From Primorskyibacter aestuariivivens (GTDB taxonomy: Bacteria; Pseudomonadota; Alphaproteobacteria; Rhodobacterales; Rhodobacteraceae), in NCBI RefSeq assembly GCF_028023675.1, contig NZ_JAQIOZ010000005.1, positions 188,282 through 252,281 of the forward strand: 64,000 nt of DNA, given 5' to 3'. Each line of letters begins with the position of its first letter. Within the stretch, counting starts at the first letter, position 1. Of the stretch, positions 8,586 through 16,541 are shown piece after piece. Both the position numbers and the translations under genes were made by a program. Below the pieces are notes generated by a model. The model saw nothing but the letters and a program-made list of their open reading frames with translations. It did not search any database and was not told where the DNA came from.

Positions 8586-9863
8586 ATGACGGCAGAGCAG
8601 TTTTTCCACCGCCTCGCCGATCCGCTCTCCCGACAGCCCTGGCGCCCCGATGCGCTCGCCGCCCGGCTCCGCGCTCTCCTGCCCACCGAACTGGCCGGCC
8701 TGGCCCACCCCATCGCGCTGCAACTCTGCAACCGGCTCAAGGCCCCGGTCGGGCCTCCCGCTGCGCGCATCGCTGCGGCACTCCGGGAGATCCCGGAATG
8801 CGAATTGCCGCTGAAATACGCGCTGAAACACGGCGTGCTGCCCGCGCCGGACTGCGACTCGGCGGAGTTCCTGCCTGCCCATGCCTTCGCCACCGCGGCC
8901 CTGCCGCCCCTGACCAGCTCCGATGATCTCGCCTTCTGGCTGGGCCTCACCCCTGATCAACTCACCCGCTTCGCCGATCAGCTAGGGCTCTCCAACCGGA
9001 CGGACAACGCCTTCGCCCCACATTACCTCTTTCACACCCGCCCCAAGCGCGACGGCACGCTGCGGCTGATCGAAGAGCCCAAACCGCTGCTCAAACGCCT
9101 GCAGCGCCGCCTGCTGCATGGGCTTCTCGACGCGGTCCCGCCCAGCCCCCACGCCTATGGGTTCACGCCCGGGCGCAGTTGCGCCGAAGCCGCCAGCCGC
9201 CATTGCGGCGAGGCGCTGGTGGTGAGCTTCGACCTGCGCAGCTTCTTCCCGTCCATCACCGCGCCCCGCGTCTTCGGCCTGTTCCGCACGTTGGGCTACC
9301 CGGCGGATGTCGCACGTCTCCTGACCGGTCTCTGCACCCTGCGTACCCCGTCACATATCCGCCAAAAGCTCGGCCGCAACGCCGACCCGCGCTACGCCAA
9401 CCGCCATCTGCCCCAAGGCGCGCCAAGCTCGCCCGCGCTGGCCAATCTCTGCGCCTTCGGGCTCGACCGCCGCCTCGCGGGGCTGGCTCGCCGTCTCGAC
9501 GCCACTTACTCCCGCTACGCCGACGACCTGACATTTTCCGGCGATGCCGATATCGGCCCGCCGCTCCTGCGCGCCGTGCCGCAGATCGTCCGGGAAGAGA
9601 GGTTCGCGCTCGCCCCAGCCAAAACCCGCCTCAGCCGGGCCTACCAGCAGCAGCGCGTCACGGGCATCGTGGTCAACCGTCACCTGAACCTTCCCCGTCG
9701 CGATTTCGACCGGCTCAAGGCCGAGATCCACCAATTGCCCCGGGACGCCAGCACCGACACGCTCCATCGCCTCATGGGCCGCATCGCCTGGGTCGAGACG
9801 CTGAATCCGGCCAAAGCCGCCCGCCTGCGCGCGCAGCTCGACAAACGCCTCTCCCGGCCCTGA
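8586..9863 (+). CDS. Retron-type reverse transcriptase with N-terminal extension
   Basis: RNA-directed DNA polymerase of 425 residues. RT blocks in order: RPKRDGTLRLIEEPKP (152-167), HAYGFTPGRS (189-198), catalytic block A FDLRSFFPSI with Asp216, LPQGAPSSPALAN (275-287), and catalytic block C SRYADDLTFSG with Asp313/Asp314. The retron-specific VTG of region Y is present (358-360, QRVTGIVVN); the NAxxH of region X appears as AASRH (202-206), with the Asn replaced by Ala. Helix DDLAFWLGLTPDQLTRFAD (113-131) is the usual retron pre-RT element. Residues 1-110 are an extra N-terminal part I do not recognise; myxobacterial retron RTs also carry N-terminal extensions. ATG 8586 is the first start codon after in-frame TGA 8565. 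ettA follows 74 nt downstream. No effector gene, toxin or transposase is adjacent. Confidence 0.9.
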   Translation: MTAEQFFHRLADPLSRQPWRPDALAARLRALLPTELAGLAHPIALQLCNRLKAPVGPPAARIAAALREIPECELPLKYALKHGVLPAPDCDSAEFLPAHAFATAALPPLTSSDDLAFWLGLTPDQLTRFADQLGLSNRTDNAFAPHYLFHTRPKRDGTLRLIEEPKPLLKRLQRRLLHGLLDAVPPSPHAYGFTPGRSCAEAASRHCGEALVVSFDLRSFFPSITAPRVFGLFRTLGYPADVARLLTGLCTLRTPSHIRQKLGRNADPRYANRHLPQGAPSSPALANLCAFGLDRRLAGLARRLDATYSRYADDLTFSGDADIGPPLLRAVPQIVREERFALAPAKTRLSRAYQQQRVTGIVVNRHLNLPRRDFDRLKAEIHQLPRDASTDTLHRLMGRIAWVETLNPAKAARLRAQLDKRLSRP

Positions 9864-9937
9864 TCCCGATTGCTCCCGCCCGCCGCCTCGGCTATCACAC
9901 GCTCTGACCCGATTTTCCAAGCACCCAGAGGACAGAC

Positions 9938-11593
9938 ATGGCCGCTTACCAGTACGTTTACCACATGCAGGGCGTCTCCAAGACCTATCCCGGCGGCAAG
10001 AAATGTTTCGAGAACATTCACCTGTCCTTCCTGCCCGGGGTGAAAATCGGTGTGGTCGGTGTCAACGGTGCCGGTAAATCCACCCTGATGAAGATCATGG
10101 CCGGGCTCGACACCGATTTCACCGGTGAAGCCTGGGCTGCCGAGGGCGCCAAGGTTGGATATCTCCCGCAGGAGCCGGAACTGGACCCATCACTCGACGT
10201 GCGTGGCAACGTGATGCTCGGTGTCGCTGGGAAAAAAGCCATTCTCGACAAGTACAACGAGTTGGCGATGAACTATTCCGATGAAACCGCCGACGAAATG
10301 GCTGCGCTTCAGGACCAGATTGACAGCGAAAACCTCTGGGATCTGGATTCACAGATCGACGTCGCCATGGAGGCGCTGCGCTGCCCCCCCGATGATGCCA
10401 ACGTCACCTCGCTCTCGGGCGGTGAAAAGCGCCGCGTGGCGCTGTGCAAGCTGCTGCTTGAAGCGCCCGACATGCTGCTCCTCGACGAGCCGACCAACCA
10501 TCTGGACGCCGAGACCATCGCCTGGCTGCAACAGCACCTGATCGACTACAAGGGCACGATTCTGATCGTCACCCACGATCGTTACTTCCTCGATGACATC
10601 ACCGGCTGGATCCTTGAGTTGGACCGTGGCCGCGGCATCCCATACGAGGGCAACTATTCGGCCTGGCTGGAGCAGAAGGCCAAGCGCCTGCAGCAGGAAG
10701 CCCGCGAAGACAAGGCCAAGCAAAAGACGCTGGAGCGCGAATTGGAATGGATGCGGCAGGGCCAGAAAGCCCGCCAGGCCAAGTCCAAGGCGCGGATTCA
10801 GGCGTATGAGGAAATGGCCAACCAGTCCGAGCGCGAGAAAATCGCCCGCGCGCAGATCGTCATCCCCAATGGCCCACGCCTGGGTGGCAAGGTGATCGAG
10901 GTCGAGGGCCTGAAAAAGGCCATGGGCGACAAGCTCCTGATCGAAGACCTGACGTTCAGCCTCCCCCCCGGCGGCATCGTCGGCGTGATCGGCCCGAACG
11001 GCGCCGGTAAATCGACGCTGTTCAAAATGCTCACCGGTCAGGAACAGCCCGATGCGGGCTCGGTGACCTATGGCGACACCGTCGATCTGTCATACGTGGA
11101 CCAGTCCCGCGATGACCTGAAACCGGACGACACGGTCTGGGAGGCGATCACCGGCGGGGCCGAGATCATCCAATTGGGCGACGCGCAGGTCAATTCCCGC
11201 GCCTATTGCTCCTCCTTCAACTTCAAGGGCGGCGATCAACAGAAGAAAGTCGGCCTGCTCTCCGGCGGTGAACGCAACCGGGTCCACATGGCGCGGCTGT
11301 TGAAAGAGGGCGGCAATGTGCTGCTTCTCGACGAACCGACCAACGATCTGGACGTGGAAACCCTGCGCGCCTTGGAAGACGCGCTGGTCGATTTCGCCGG
11401 TTGCGCCGTGGTCATCTCGCACGACCGTTTCTTCCTTGACCGGATCTGTACCCATATCCTCGCCTTCGAGGGTGAGGCGCATGTGGAATGGTTCCAGGGC
11501 AATTTCGAGGATTACGAGGAAGACAAGAAACGTCGCCTCGGGGCCGATGCGCTGGAGCCGAAGCGGTTGAAGCATAAGAAGTTCAGCCGGTGA
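9938..11593 (+). CDS. ettA: Energy-dependent translational throttle protein EttA (ABC-F)
   Basis: Cytosolic ABC-F ATPase that binds the ribosomal E site and gates the first elongation steps according to ADP/ATP level. The 551 residues contain two nucleotide-binding domains: Walker A GVNGAGKST and signature LSGGEKRR in the first, GPNGAGKST and LSGGERNR in the second, joined by the charged helical P-site-interaction linker (about residues 240-320, rich in K, R, E, Q). Each domain has LLLDEPTN. There is no transmembrane segment. Length and both linker and C-terminus match EttA rather than Uup or YheS. Confidence 0.95.
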   Translation: MAAYQYVYHMQGVSKTYPGGKKCFENIHLSFLPGVKIGVVGVNGAGKSTLMKIMAGLDTDFTGEAWAAEGAKVGYLPQEPELDPSLDVRGNVMLGVAGKKAILDKYNELAMNYSDETADEMAALQDQIDSENLWDLDSQIDVAMEALRCPPDDANVTSLSGGEKRRVALCKLLLEAPDMLLLDEPTNHLDAETIAWLQQHLIDYKGTILIVTHDRYFLDDITGWILELDRGRGIPYEGNYSAWLEQKAKRLQQEAREDKAKQKTLERELEWMRQGQKARQAKSKARIQAYEEMANQSEREKIARAQIVIPNGPRLGGKVIEVEGLKKAMGDKLLIEDLTFSLPPGGIVGVIGPNGAGKSTLFKMLTGQEQPDAGSVTYGDTVDLSYVDQSRDDLKPDDTVWEAITGGAEIIQLGDAQVNSRAYCSSFNFKGGDQQKKVGLLSGGERNRVHMARLLKEGGNVLLLDEPTNDLDVETLRALEDALVDFAGCAVVISHDRFFLDRICTHILAFEGEAHVEWFQGNFEDYEEDKKRRLGADALEPKRLKHKKFSR

Positions 11594-11651
11594 TGCCGTC
11601 GGGCGCGCATGTATTGCGCACCCGAAAACCTGATGCAAGCCGAGGCCCCCC

Positions 11652-12023
11652 ATGCGCCAAGCCCTTCCCCTTCTCCTCACCCTGCTGGTCGCGGCCCTCG
11701 CCTATGCCACCAACGCCCCCGCCCAGTTCGGCGCGCATCCGCAATGGGCGCTGACCAATCTGCTGATCGGCGGCGCGCTGGGGATCGCCACAGCCTTTGC
11801 CGCCGGGTTCCTGCCGGGGCCAGCGTTTTTCCGCATCCTCGGTTTTACTGTCCTGTCCGGGTTCTTCATCTGGGCGGCGCAGGTCGGGGGCAGAGAATTC
11901 GCCGCCTCTTATGGCGATGATGCCCAAGCAGGCCAGCTTTGGTACCTGGGCTGGATCGCAGCACCGGCGGCATTGGCGGCGCTGCTCTACACGGCAACGG
12001 CGTGGCTCGTGAGCCAAAGGTAA
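11652..12023 (+). CDS. Small membrane protein, unknown
   Basis: 123 residues with four hydrophobic segments (about 5-23, 36-58, 62-80 and 98-119). The first could be a signal anchor. No motif recognised. A GAGG sequence sits about 7 nt before ATG 11652. It follows ettA by 58 nt on the same strand and may be co-transcribed. Codon use matches its neighbours, so it is likely a real gene. Confidence 0.65.
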   Translation: MRQALPLLLTLLVAALAYATNAPAQFGAHPQWALTNLLIGGALGIATAFAAGFLPGPAFFRILGFTVLSGFFIWAAQVGGREFAASYGDDAQAGQLWYLGWIAAPAALAALLYTATAWLVSQR

Positions 12024-12100
12024 GGATTTCCCCCGTCCGGAATCCCGGACTACCGTGAACCGCTCGCCTGCGCCAGATTAAAGGGCAGGAGGACAATCCG

Positions 12101-12196
12101 ATGACCAAGCAAACCGACAAAACCCCGCCGACCCAGCCGCGCCCCGGACCGACACCGCCCAAGACATGGCGTTTCACCGATTGGGCCGCGCTTTGA
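12101..12196 (+). CDS. Pro-rich 31-residue mini-protein
   Basis: A 31-codon ORF starts MTKQTDKTPPTQP and ends KTWRFTDWAAL. A near-perfect GGAGG lies 8 nt before ATG 12101, which is the main reason to call it. The disordered Pro/Thr-rich first two-thirds followed by a short aromatic tail suggests a peptide that docks through its C-terminus. No function known to me. It stands alone between the membrane protein at 11652 and the exported protein at 12305. Confidence 0.5.
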   Translation: MTKQTDKTPPTQPRPGPTPPKTWRFTDWAAL

Positions 12197-12304
12197 CCCT
12201 GTCATCCCGGGCGTCTCGCAAGACGCCCGTATTCCATTGTAGAAATGTGCTACACTCCCCACACGTCCCGTCATTTCCAGGGACAGATTCAGGAGGAGTT
12301 TTTC

Positions 12305-12781
12305 ATGTCACATATTCGTATTTCCGCCAGCGCGGCGGTCTTTGCTCTGTTGGCCAGCCCGGTCTTTTCCGAAACGGTCAGCGCCAATGGCACTGGTTAT
12401 GGCACCACGACAGCCACGCCGATGCCCGTCTCGGACTCACTCGTGATCGTGCATGCCACGTCCATGTATGAGCGTTTTGAGACCGAAAACCCTGACAATC
12501 CTTTTGCCGCCGCCTCCGGTCCCTGTTTCGGGGCGGTCCTGATCGACAAGGGGGCCGTATCTGGCGAGGGCCTGTGCCACTATACCGATGGCGATGGCGA
12601 TGTGGCCGTGGTCAAGTGGATGGCCACGGGCATGTCTGCCGACGGGCGCACGCTGGGCGACTGGATGGTGCAGGGCGGCACCGGGAAATGGGCCTCTATC
12701 AGCGGGGGCGGCAATTTCGACGCGGGTGGCGAAGGCGCGGACTACACCAACATGGTCACTGGTGACCTGACGATGAACTGA
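12305..12781 (+). CDS. Exported protein, unknown, probable beta-barrel
   Basis: 158 residues with a signal peptide cleaved near SPVFSE. The mature part is Gly-rich with alternating strands, one Cys pair (GPCFGAV and GLCHYTD) and a late GGTGKWASISGGGNFD segment. That segment recalls small calycin-like or allene-oxide-cyclase-like barrels, which I offer only as a guess. AGGAGG is 8-9 nt before ATG 12305; the longer frame from 12245 lacks support. Confidence 0.7.
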   Translation: MSHIRISASAAVFALLASPVFSETVSANGTGYGTTTATPMPVSDSLVIVHATSMYERFETENPDNPFAAASGPCFGAVLIDKGAVSGEGLCHYTDGDGDVAVVKWMATGMSADGRTLGDWMVQGGTGKWASISGGGNFDAGGEGADYTNMVTGDLTMN

Positions 12782-12790
12782 TACCAGCGG

Positions 12791-12813
12791 GCGGCGCGAA
12801 ACAAGCGCGCCGC
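12791..12813. terminator. Convergent stem-loop
   Basis: GCGGCGCG (12791-12798) and CGCGCCGC (12806-12813) pair perfectly across a 7-nt loop, between the convergent genes ending at 12781 and 12814. No T-run on either side. Confidence 0.5.
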
Positions 12814-13290
12814 TCACCCGATCACAGCCACCGCATACATGCCCAACCCGAACACCGTATGCGCCACAAGACCCATCGCCCGGCCCTTCCACGGGTTCGG
12901 CGTCTGCGACAAAGCCCATCCCAGCCCCATCCCCGGCTGCAACAAGAACCAGCCAGCAGCGATCGTCACCAGCGCAAATAACCATACAGGCAGGAATGTC
13001 GGCGCGGCCAACCAGGCGCTGCCCGCCAGAAACGCCCAGATGACCCCATAGAGTACGCCGACCCCGTAATGTACGGCCCAGCCGATCCCGACCTCACCCG
13101 CCACGGGCGCGACCGCTGCGATATCGTTGTGGAACACCCGTCCGCGCGGCACCTGCGCCGACCAGCGCCCGACATTGCCCCAATTGGGCCGGGGCTGGCC
13201 AAAGCCACGCGCCAGCAACTCGGCCCAGATATCCATCGCCATAGTACCGCCAAGCCCCATCAACACGCCCGCCCAGATCAATTCGCCCAT
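12814..13290 (-). CDS. DUF2938-family membrane protein
   Basis: 158 residues with about four hydrophobic segments. The first contains WAGVLMGLGGTMAMDIWAE and the last is near the C-terminus (VAHTVFGLGMYAVAVIG). The GxxxTxxMDxW start, an RGRVFHNDIA-type loop and HYGVGVLYG helix fit DUF2938. Function unknown. ATG 13290 has AAGGGA upstream; the frame extends to 13317. Confidence 0.75.
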   Translation of the reverse strand: MGELIWAGVLMGLGGTMAMDIWAELLARGFGQPRPNWGNVGRWSAQVPRGRVFHNDIAAVAPVAGEVGIGWAVHYGVGVLYGVIWAFLAGSAWLAAPTFLPVWLFALVTIAAGWFLLQPGMGLGWALSQTPNPWKGRAMGLVAHTVFGLGMYAVAVIG

Positions 13291-13356
13291 GCCCTGTTCC
13301 CTTCTGACTTGGGCCAAGCCTGACCGGTCTGTGGCCTCGCGGCAAGAGGTGGCGCA

Positions 13357-14466
13357 TCACTGGCAGGCGAATGGCGTGTCCGTCCGGTTGCGAATCGCTG
13401 CGTTGTCCAGCTTGACAACCGGCAGGTCTACGCCGGTCCAATCCTTGTAAAGTCCCGCGATACGTTGTGCGACCTGAGGATCGCCGGGGGCATTGGGCGC
13501 GCGTTCACAGCCCGACAGATAGTAGATGCCGATGAGGAATCCGTTCTGAGCGATATCATCCGCAGTATAGCTGTCCCAGTTCCACAGCACGAATTCGTTG
13601 ACCGGCCAGATCGTCTTGCTCAGATCCACACGTTTGCGCACATCCACCCAGGTGTTGAATTGCGACTTGGCCAGAGAACAGGTCAGCGACCCGGCCACGG
13701 ACCCACGGGTCTCGATCAACGTTTCGAAATAACTCTCGTAGTCTTCGGACGTCTCGCTCAGCGGGCATTGCGCTTCAGCTTGCCCTTGATTGGCAAATCC
13801 CCGCACCGAGATGCCGCAGCCCTGATCCTTGCGAAACCCGGTATCGCCATCCATCGGGTACATGCAGCCAAGGTTCTCTATGCCATTCACCGTCTGGTTC
13901 ATGTAGCCGTTGCTGAAGATCAGGCCGTAGCGTTTGTCATAGTCGCTCTCTTTCGCGCAGACGACCTCGTCATCGACACCCGGCTGCGCCCCCTGAATCA
14001 CCGTATCCGCCCGCACAAAGGTCCAGGACGACGCATCGCTCAGTGTCTGTTTGTTCGGCACATGATTCGACCCGCACCAGGGCAGGAACGTGCCTTCGCT
14101 CAGATACGCACCACAGGTCTTGTCGAGATAGGACCTGCAGGACTGGCTTTGCGGATTGGTACAGGCGGTTTGCATCTTGGCCGTCAGCGCGTCCAATGCG
14201 CCAAAGTCAAGGTATCCGGCCGCTCCCGGATTGGCACCCGGACCGTGAATCGTGTGCACGAGGATGCCCGAATCTTCGGGAATGTTGTCGTTGGATTGCA
14301 GGGCTTTCACCGTGATGAAACGCGTGTTCAACATATCCGCCGCGGCGGAGCAGGATGGCGCAATGCTTTCGGCCAGGCCCGCGGCGGGTGTGAAAGCCCA
14401 GGCAAGGGACAGCATGATCCCGGAGCAAATTCGCGACAATCGGAAGGAATGGGTAACAAAACGCAT
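13357..14466 (-). CDS. Halovibrin (HvnA/HvnC)-like secreted protein
   Basis: 369 residues with a signal peptide ending near PAAGLAE and at least eleven Cys in the mature part. The order of landmarks resembles the halovibrin family as I remember it: LNTRF early, SGILVHTIHGP, an aromatic SSWTFVRAD, GCMYPMDGDTGFRKDQGCG, FNTWVDVRKRV, WPVNEFVLWNWD, then IGIYYLSG and a C-terminal LYKDWTGVDLPVVKLD. Halovibrins of Vibrio fischeri are secreted proteins reported to have ADP-ribosyltransferase/NAD-glycohydrolase activity. The assignment rests on recalled pattern, not an alignment. ATG 14466 has AAAGG 8 nt upstream. It is alone between DUF2938 and a cold-shock gene. Confidence 0.55.
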   Translation of the reverse strand: MRFVTHSFRLSRICSGIMLSLAWAFTPAAGLAESIAPSCSAAADMLNTRFITVKALQSNDNIPEDSGILVHTIHGPGANPGAAGYLDFGALDALTAKMQTACTNPQSQSCRSYLDKTCGAYLSEGTFLPWCGSNHVPNKQTLSDASSWTFVRADTVIQGAQPGVDDEVVCAKESDYDKRYGLIFSNGYMNQTVNGIENLGCMYPMDGDTGFRKDQGCGISVRGFANQGQAEAQCPLSETSEDYESYFETLIETRGSVAGSLTCSLAKSQFNTWVDVRKRVDLSKTIWPVNEFVLWNWDSYTADDIAQNGFLIGIYYLSGCERAPNAPGDPQVAQRIAGLYKDWTGVDLPVVKLDNAAIRNRTDTPFACQ

Positions 14467-14720
14467 GAAGAGCACCTTTCGGACGGGACATGAACACGTA
14501 ACAGTTGCGCCGGGATCGTGGCACATCCTTCTGTCTCCGGACTAGGACACAGGTCACAGATCGCTTGCTATTGCGCCGCGCCTCTGTCATACGCGGCACT
14601 GCTAACGATCTTCTATTCGACCTTCTGTTTTCCCTTACCGGCACACAGTCTTCGATCCAGACGTGACTTCGCCGGGCCGTCGCATTGTGTGGACGGCAAT
14701 GAAAACTAAGGAATACTCAC
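14467..14720. other. Divergent intergenic region with csp leader
   Basis: 254 nt without a credible gene. It must hold the promoter of the halovibrin-like gene and the promoter and long leader of the cold-shock gene at 14721. The stretch from about 14600 is pyrimidine-rich with few GC stems, as cold-shock mRNA leaders often are. No convincing promoter picked out. Confidence 0.4.
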
Positions 14721-14927
14721 ATGGCCACTGGCACAGTGAAATGGTTCAACACCACCAAAGGCTTCGGCTTCATCGCACCCGATGGCGGCTCCAAGGACGT
14801 TTTCGTCCACATCTCCGCCGTTGAGCGTTCGGGCCTGACCGGTCTGGCCGACAACCAGAAAGTGACCTTCGACATCGAAGCAGGCCGCGACGGTCGCGAA
14901 AGCGCGACCAACCTGGCGCTGGCATAA
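14721..14927 (+). CDS. Cold-shock protein CspA family, copy 1
   Basis: 68-residue OB-fold RNA chaperone. RNP1 is KGFGFIAP and RNP2 is VFVHISAV, after the start [17 protein letters not shown]. Binds single-stranded RNA or DNA and melts mRNA structure. It differs from copy 2 at 18480 at only about nine positions, so the two are recent paralogues. Followed by a strong intrinsic terminator, so monocistronic. Confidence 0.95.
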   Translation: MATGTVKWFNTTKGFGFIAPDGGSKDVFVHISAVERSGLTGLADNQKVTFDIEAGRDGRESATNLALA

Positions 14928-14961
14928 GCCCGCTTTCGGCTTCTGTCGAACAAGATTGATT

Positions 14962-14986
14962 GGCGCGCCCCTGCGGCGCGCCTTTT
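14962..14986 (+). terminator. Intrinsic terminator of csp copy 1
   Basis: GGCGCGCC at 14962-14969 and again at 14975-14982 (each self-complementary) form an 8-bp stem with a CCTGC loop, followed by TTTT. Confidence 0.88.
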
Positions 14987-15014
14987 GCGTTTAACGGGAT
15001 GGGCGTTCCGTCCC

Positions 15015-15440
15015 TTATACCCCGAGCCAACCGACGATCTGTTCGGTGCGCATTGCGCCGGACTGACGGGCCGCTTCCCGCCCCCGGTCAAAGCGGATCA
15101 TCGTGGGAATGCCGCGAATGCCATAGGCTGAACCGGATTGCGGGTGTTCCTCGGTATTCAGCTTGACCAGCCGCGCGCGCCCCGCCACCTGCCCTGCAGC
15201 CTTGGCGAATTCGGGCGCCATCATCCGACATGGCCCACACCAAGGGGCCCAGAAATCCACCACCAGGGGCAGATCGTCATTGCGCGCGGCCTTCTGCAGC
15301 GTCGCAAGGTCAACCTCGGCCACCTTGCCGGTCACCAGACCCGCCCCGCAGGTGCCGCATTTCGGCCCCGAGGCCAGTTTCTCCGCAGGCACGCGGTTGA
15401 GTTGCCCGCAGTCCAGACAGGTCAGTTTCTTGCCGCTCAT
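15015..15440 (-). CDS. trxC: Thioredoxin TrxC (thioredoxin-2 type)
   Basis: 141-residue cytosolic disulfide reductase. An N-terminal zinc-ribbon with two CxxC pairs (CLDC near residue 8, CGTC near residue 29) precedes a thioredoxin fold with the active site WCGPC and cis-Pro in GIPTM. The zinc ribbon separates it from TrxA. Thioredoxin reductase is encoded at 61120. Convergent with csp copy 1. Confidence 0.94.
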   Translation of the reverse strand: MSGKKLTCLDCGQLNRVPAEKLASGPKCGTCGAGLVTGKVAEVDLATLQKAARNDDLPLVVDFWAPWCGPCRMMAPEFAKAAGQVAGRARLVKLNTEEHPQSGSAYGIRGIPTMIRFDRGREAARQSGAMRTEQIVGWLGV

Positions 15441-15570
15441 CAGCGCTCTCCGTTACATATTCCTTTTCGCATATGTAGGCATCCGTCAGGAATATGCACC
15501 ACCCTTGCCCCATTCACGCCACATTAACCTTCAATTGTGACCTTGTGAGACGAGAACGGGGAGACCGGTC

Positions 15571-15789
15571 ATGGCAATGGCGGCACTTATCGGCGGGAGC
15601 TTTTTGGGAACCCTTGGCGGGGTTTTTGGCTGGCTGCTCTTTGGTCTTTCGGGATCGCAGGCGTTTCTGCTGTATCTGGGCCTCGGGCTGTTTCTCCCGC
15701 TGATCGTCATGACGCTGGCGGCCATTCTCTCGGGGCGTGACGCAACCCGCACATCGCAGATTTCGGAAAATCACGCGCACACCGCCTGA
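15571..15789 (+). CDS. Small two-helix membrane protein
   Basis: 72 residues with two hydrophobic segments (about 4-28 and 30-52) and a polar C-terminal tail. Glycines dominate the first helix. GGGGAG lies about 8 nt before ATG 15571; in-frame ATG 15577 is an alternative. No family recognised. Confidence 0.6.
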   Translation: MAMAALIGGSFLGTLGGVFGWLLFGLSGSQAFLLYLGLGLFLPLIVMTLAAILSGRDATRTSQISENHAHTA

Positions 15790-15903
15790 CACTCCAATCG
15801 TTGCAGAGAGTCTACAGGCCCGCAGAGGTCACGAATTCCTGACTCCTTCGAGGCGCGCTTATATCTTAACATCATACCGCTGCTCACGAGAAGGATTCTG
15901 CCA

Positions 15904-16461
15904 ATGTTCACGCGCCGTTCATTCCTCGGCACTGCTGCCGCCGGTCTGGCGATGCCCGCCCTGGCCAACGCCCAGTTCCAGCTGGACCCGAAGTTCACCC
16001 CCCAATACGTCCGCGTCCGCGCCGACCTCGCTCCCGGACAGATCGTCGTGCTGCAAAAGGCGCGGTTCCTGTATTTCATCGAGGAACAGGGCAAGGCCCT
16101 GCGCTATGGCATTTCCGTTGGCAAGGCCGGGCTGGAGTTTTCCGGCACCGCGGTCATCCAGGTCAAAAAGGAATGGCCCACATGGCGCCCCACCGACGAG
16201 ATGATCGAGCGTGATCCGCATCTCTACGGTAAATTCAAGGATAACGACTATGTCCAGCCGGGCGGCCCGGGCAATCCGCTGGGGGCACGCGCGCTCTACC
16301 TGTTCCAGAACGGGCGCGACACCTATGCGCGGATCCACGGCACCAATGCGCTGCGCTCCATCGGGCGAGCCGCGTCCAATGGCTGTTTCCGCATGGCAAA
16401 TGAGCATGTGACCGACCTGTATAACCGCATCCCGATCGGGACCACCGTCACGGTAATCTGA
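15904..16461 (+). CDS. L,D-transpeptidase (YkuD) with Tat-type signal
   Basis: 185 residues. MFTRRSFLGTAAAGLAMPAL is a twin-arginine-type signal. The YkuD domain ends with the catalytic HGTNALRSIGRAASNGCFRM, with the active Cys in SNGCFRM. This is the ErfK/YbiS-like shorter form without a LysM domain. AGAAGG lies upstream of ATG 15904. It belongs to a different YkuD subgroup from the one at 3758 (SNGCFR against SAGCVR). Confidence 0.9.
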   Translation: MFTRRSFLGTAAAGLAMPALANAQFQLDPKFTPQYVRVRADLAPGQIVVLQKARFLYFIEEQGKALRYGISVGKAGLEFSGTAVIQVKKEWPTWRPTDEMIERDPHLYGKFKDNDYVQPGGPGNPLGARALYLFQNGRDTYARIHGTNALRSIGRAASNGCFRMANEHVTDLYNRIPIGTTVTVI

Positions 16462-16541
16462 TCCTGTGTCCCGGGGTCTTGGCCCCGGGCAAGCGCCTGC
16501 CGAGGCTTGCATGTCCCGACCTCTCTGCTACGGGATGCGTT

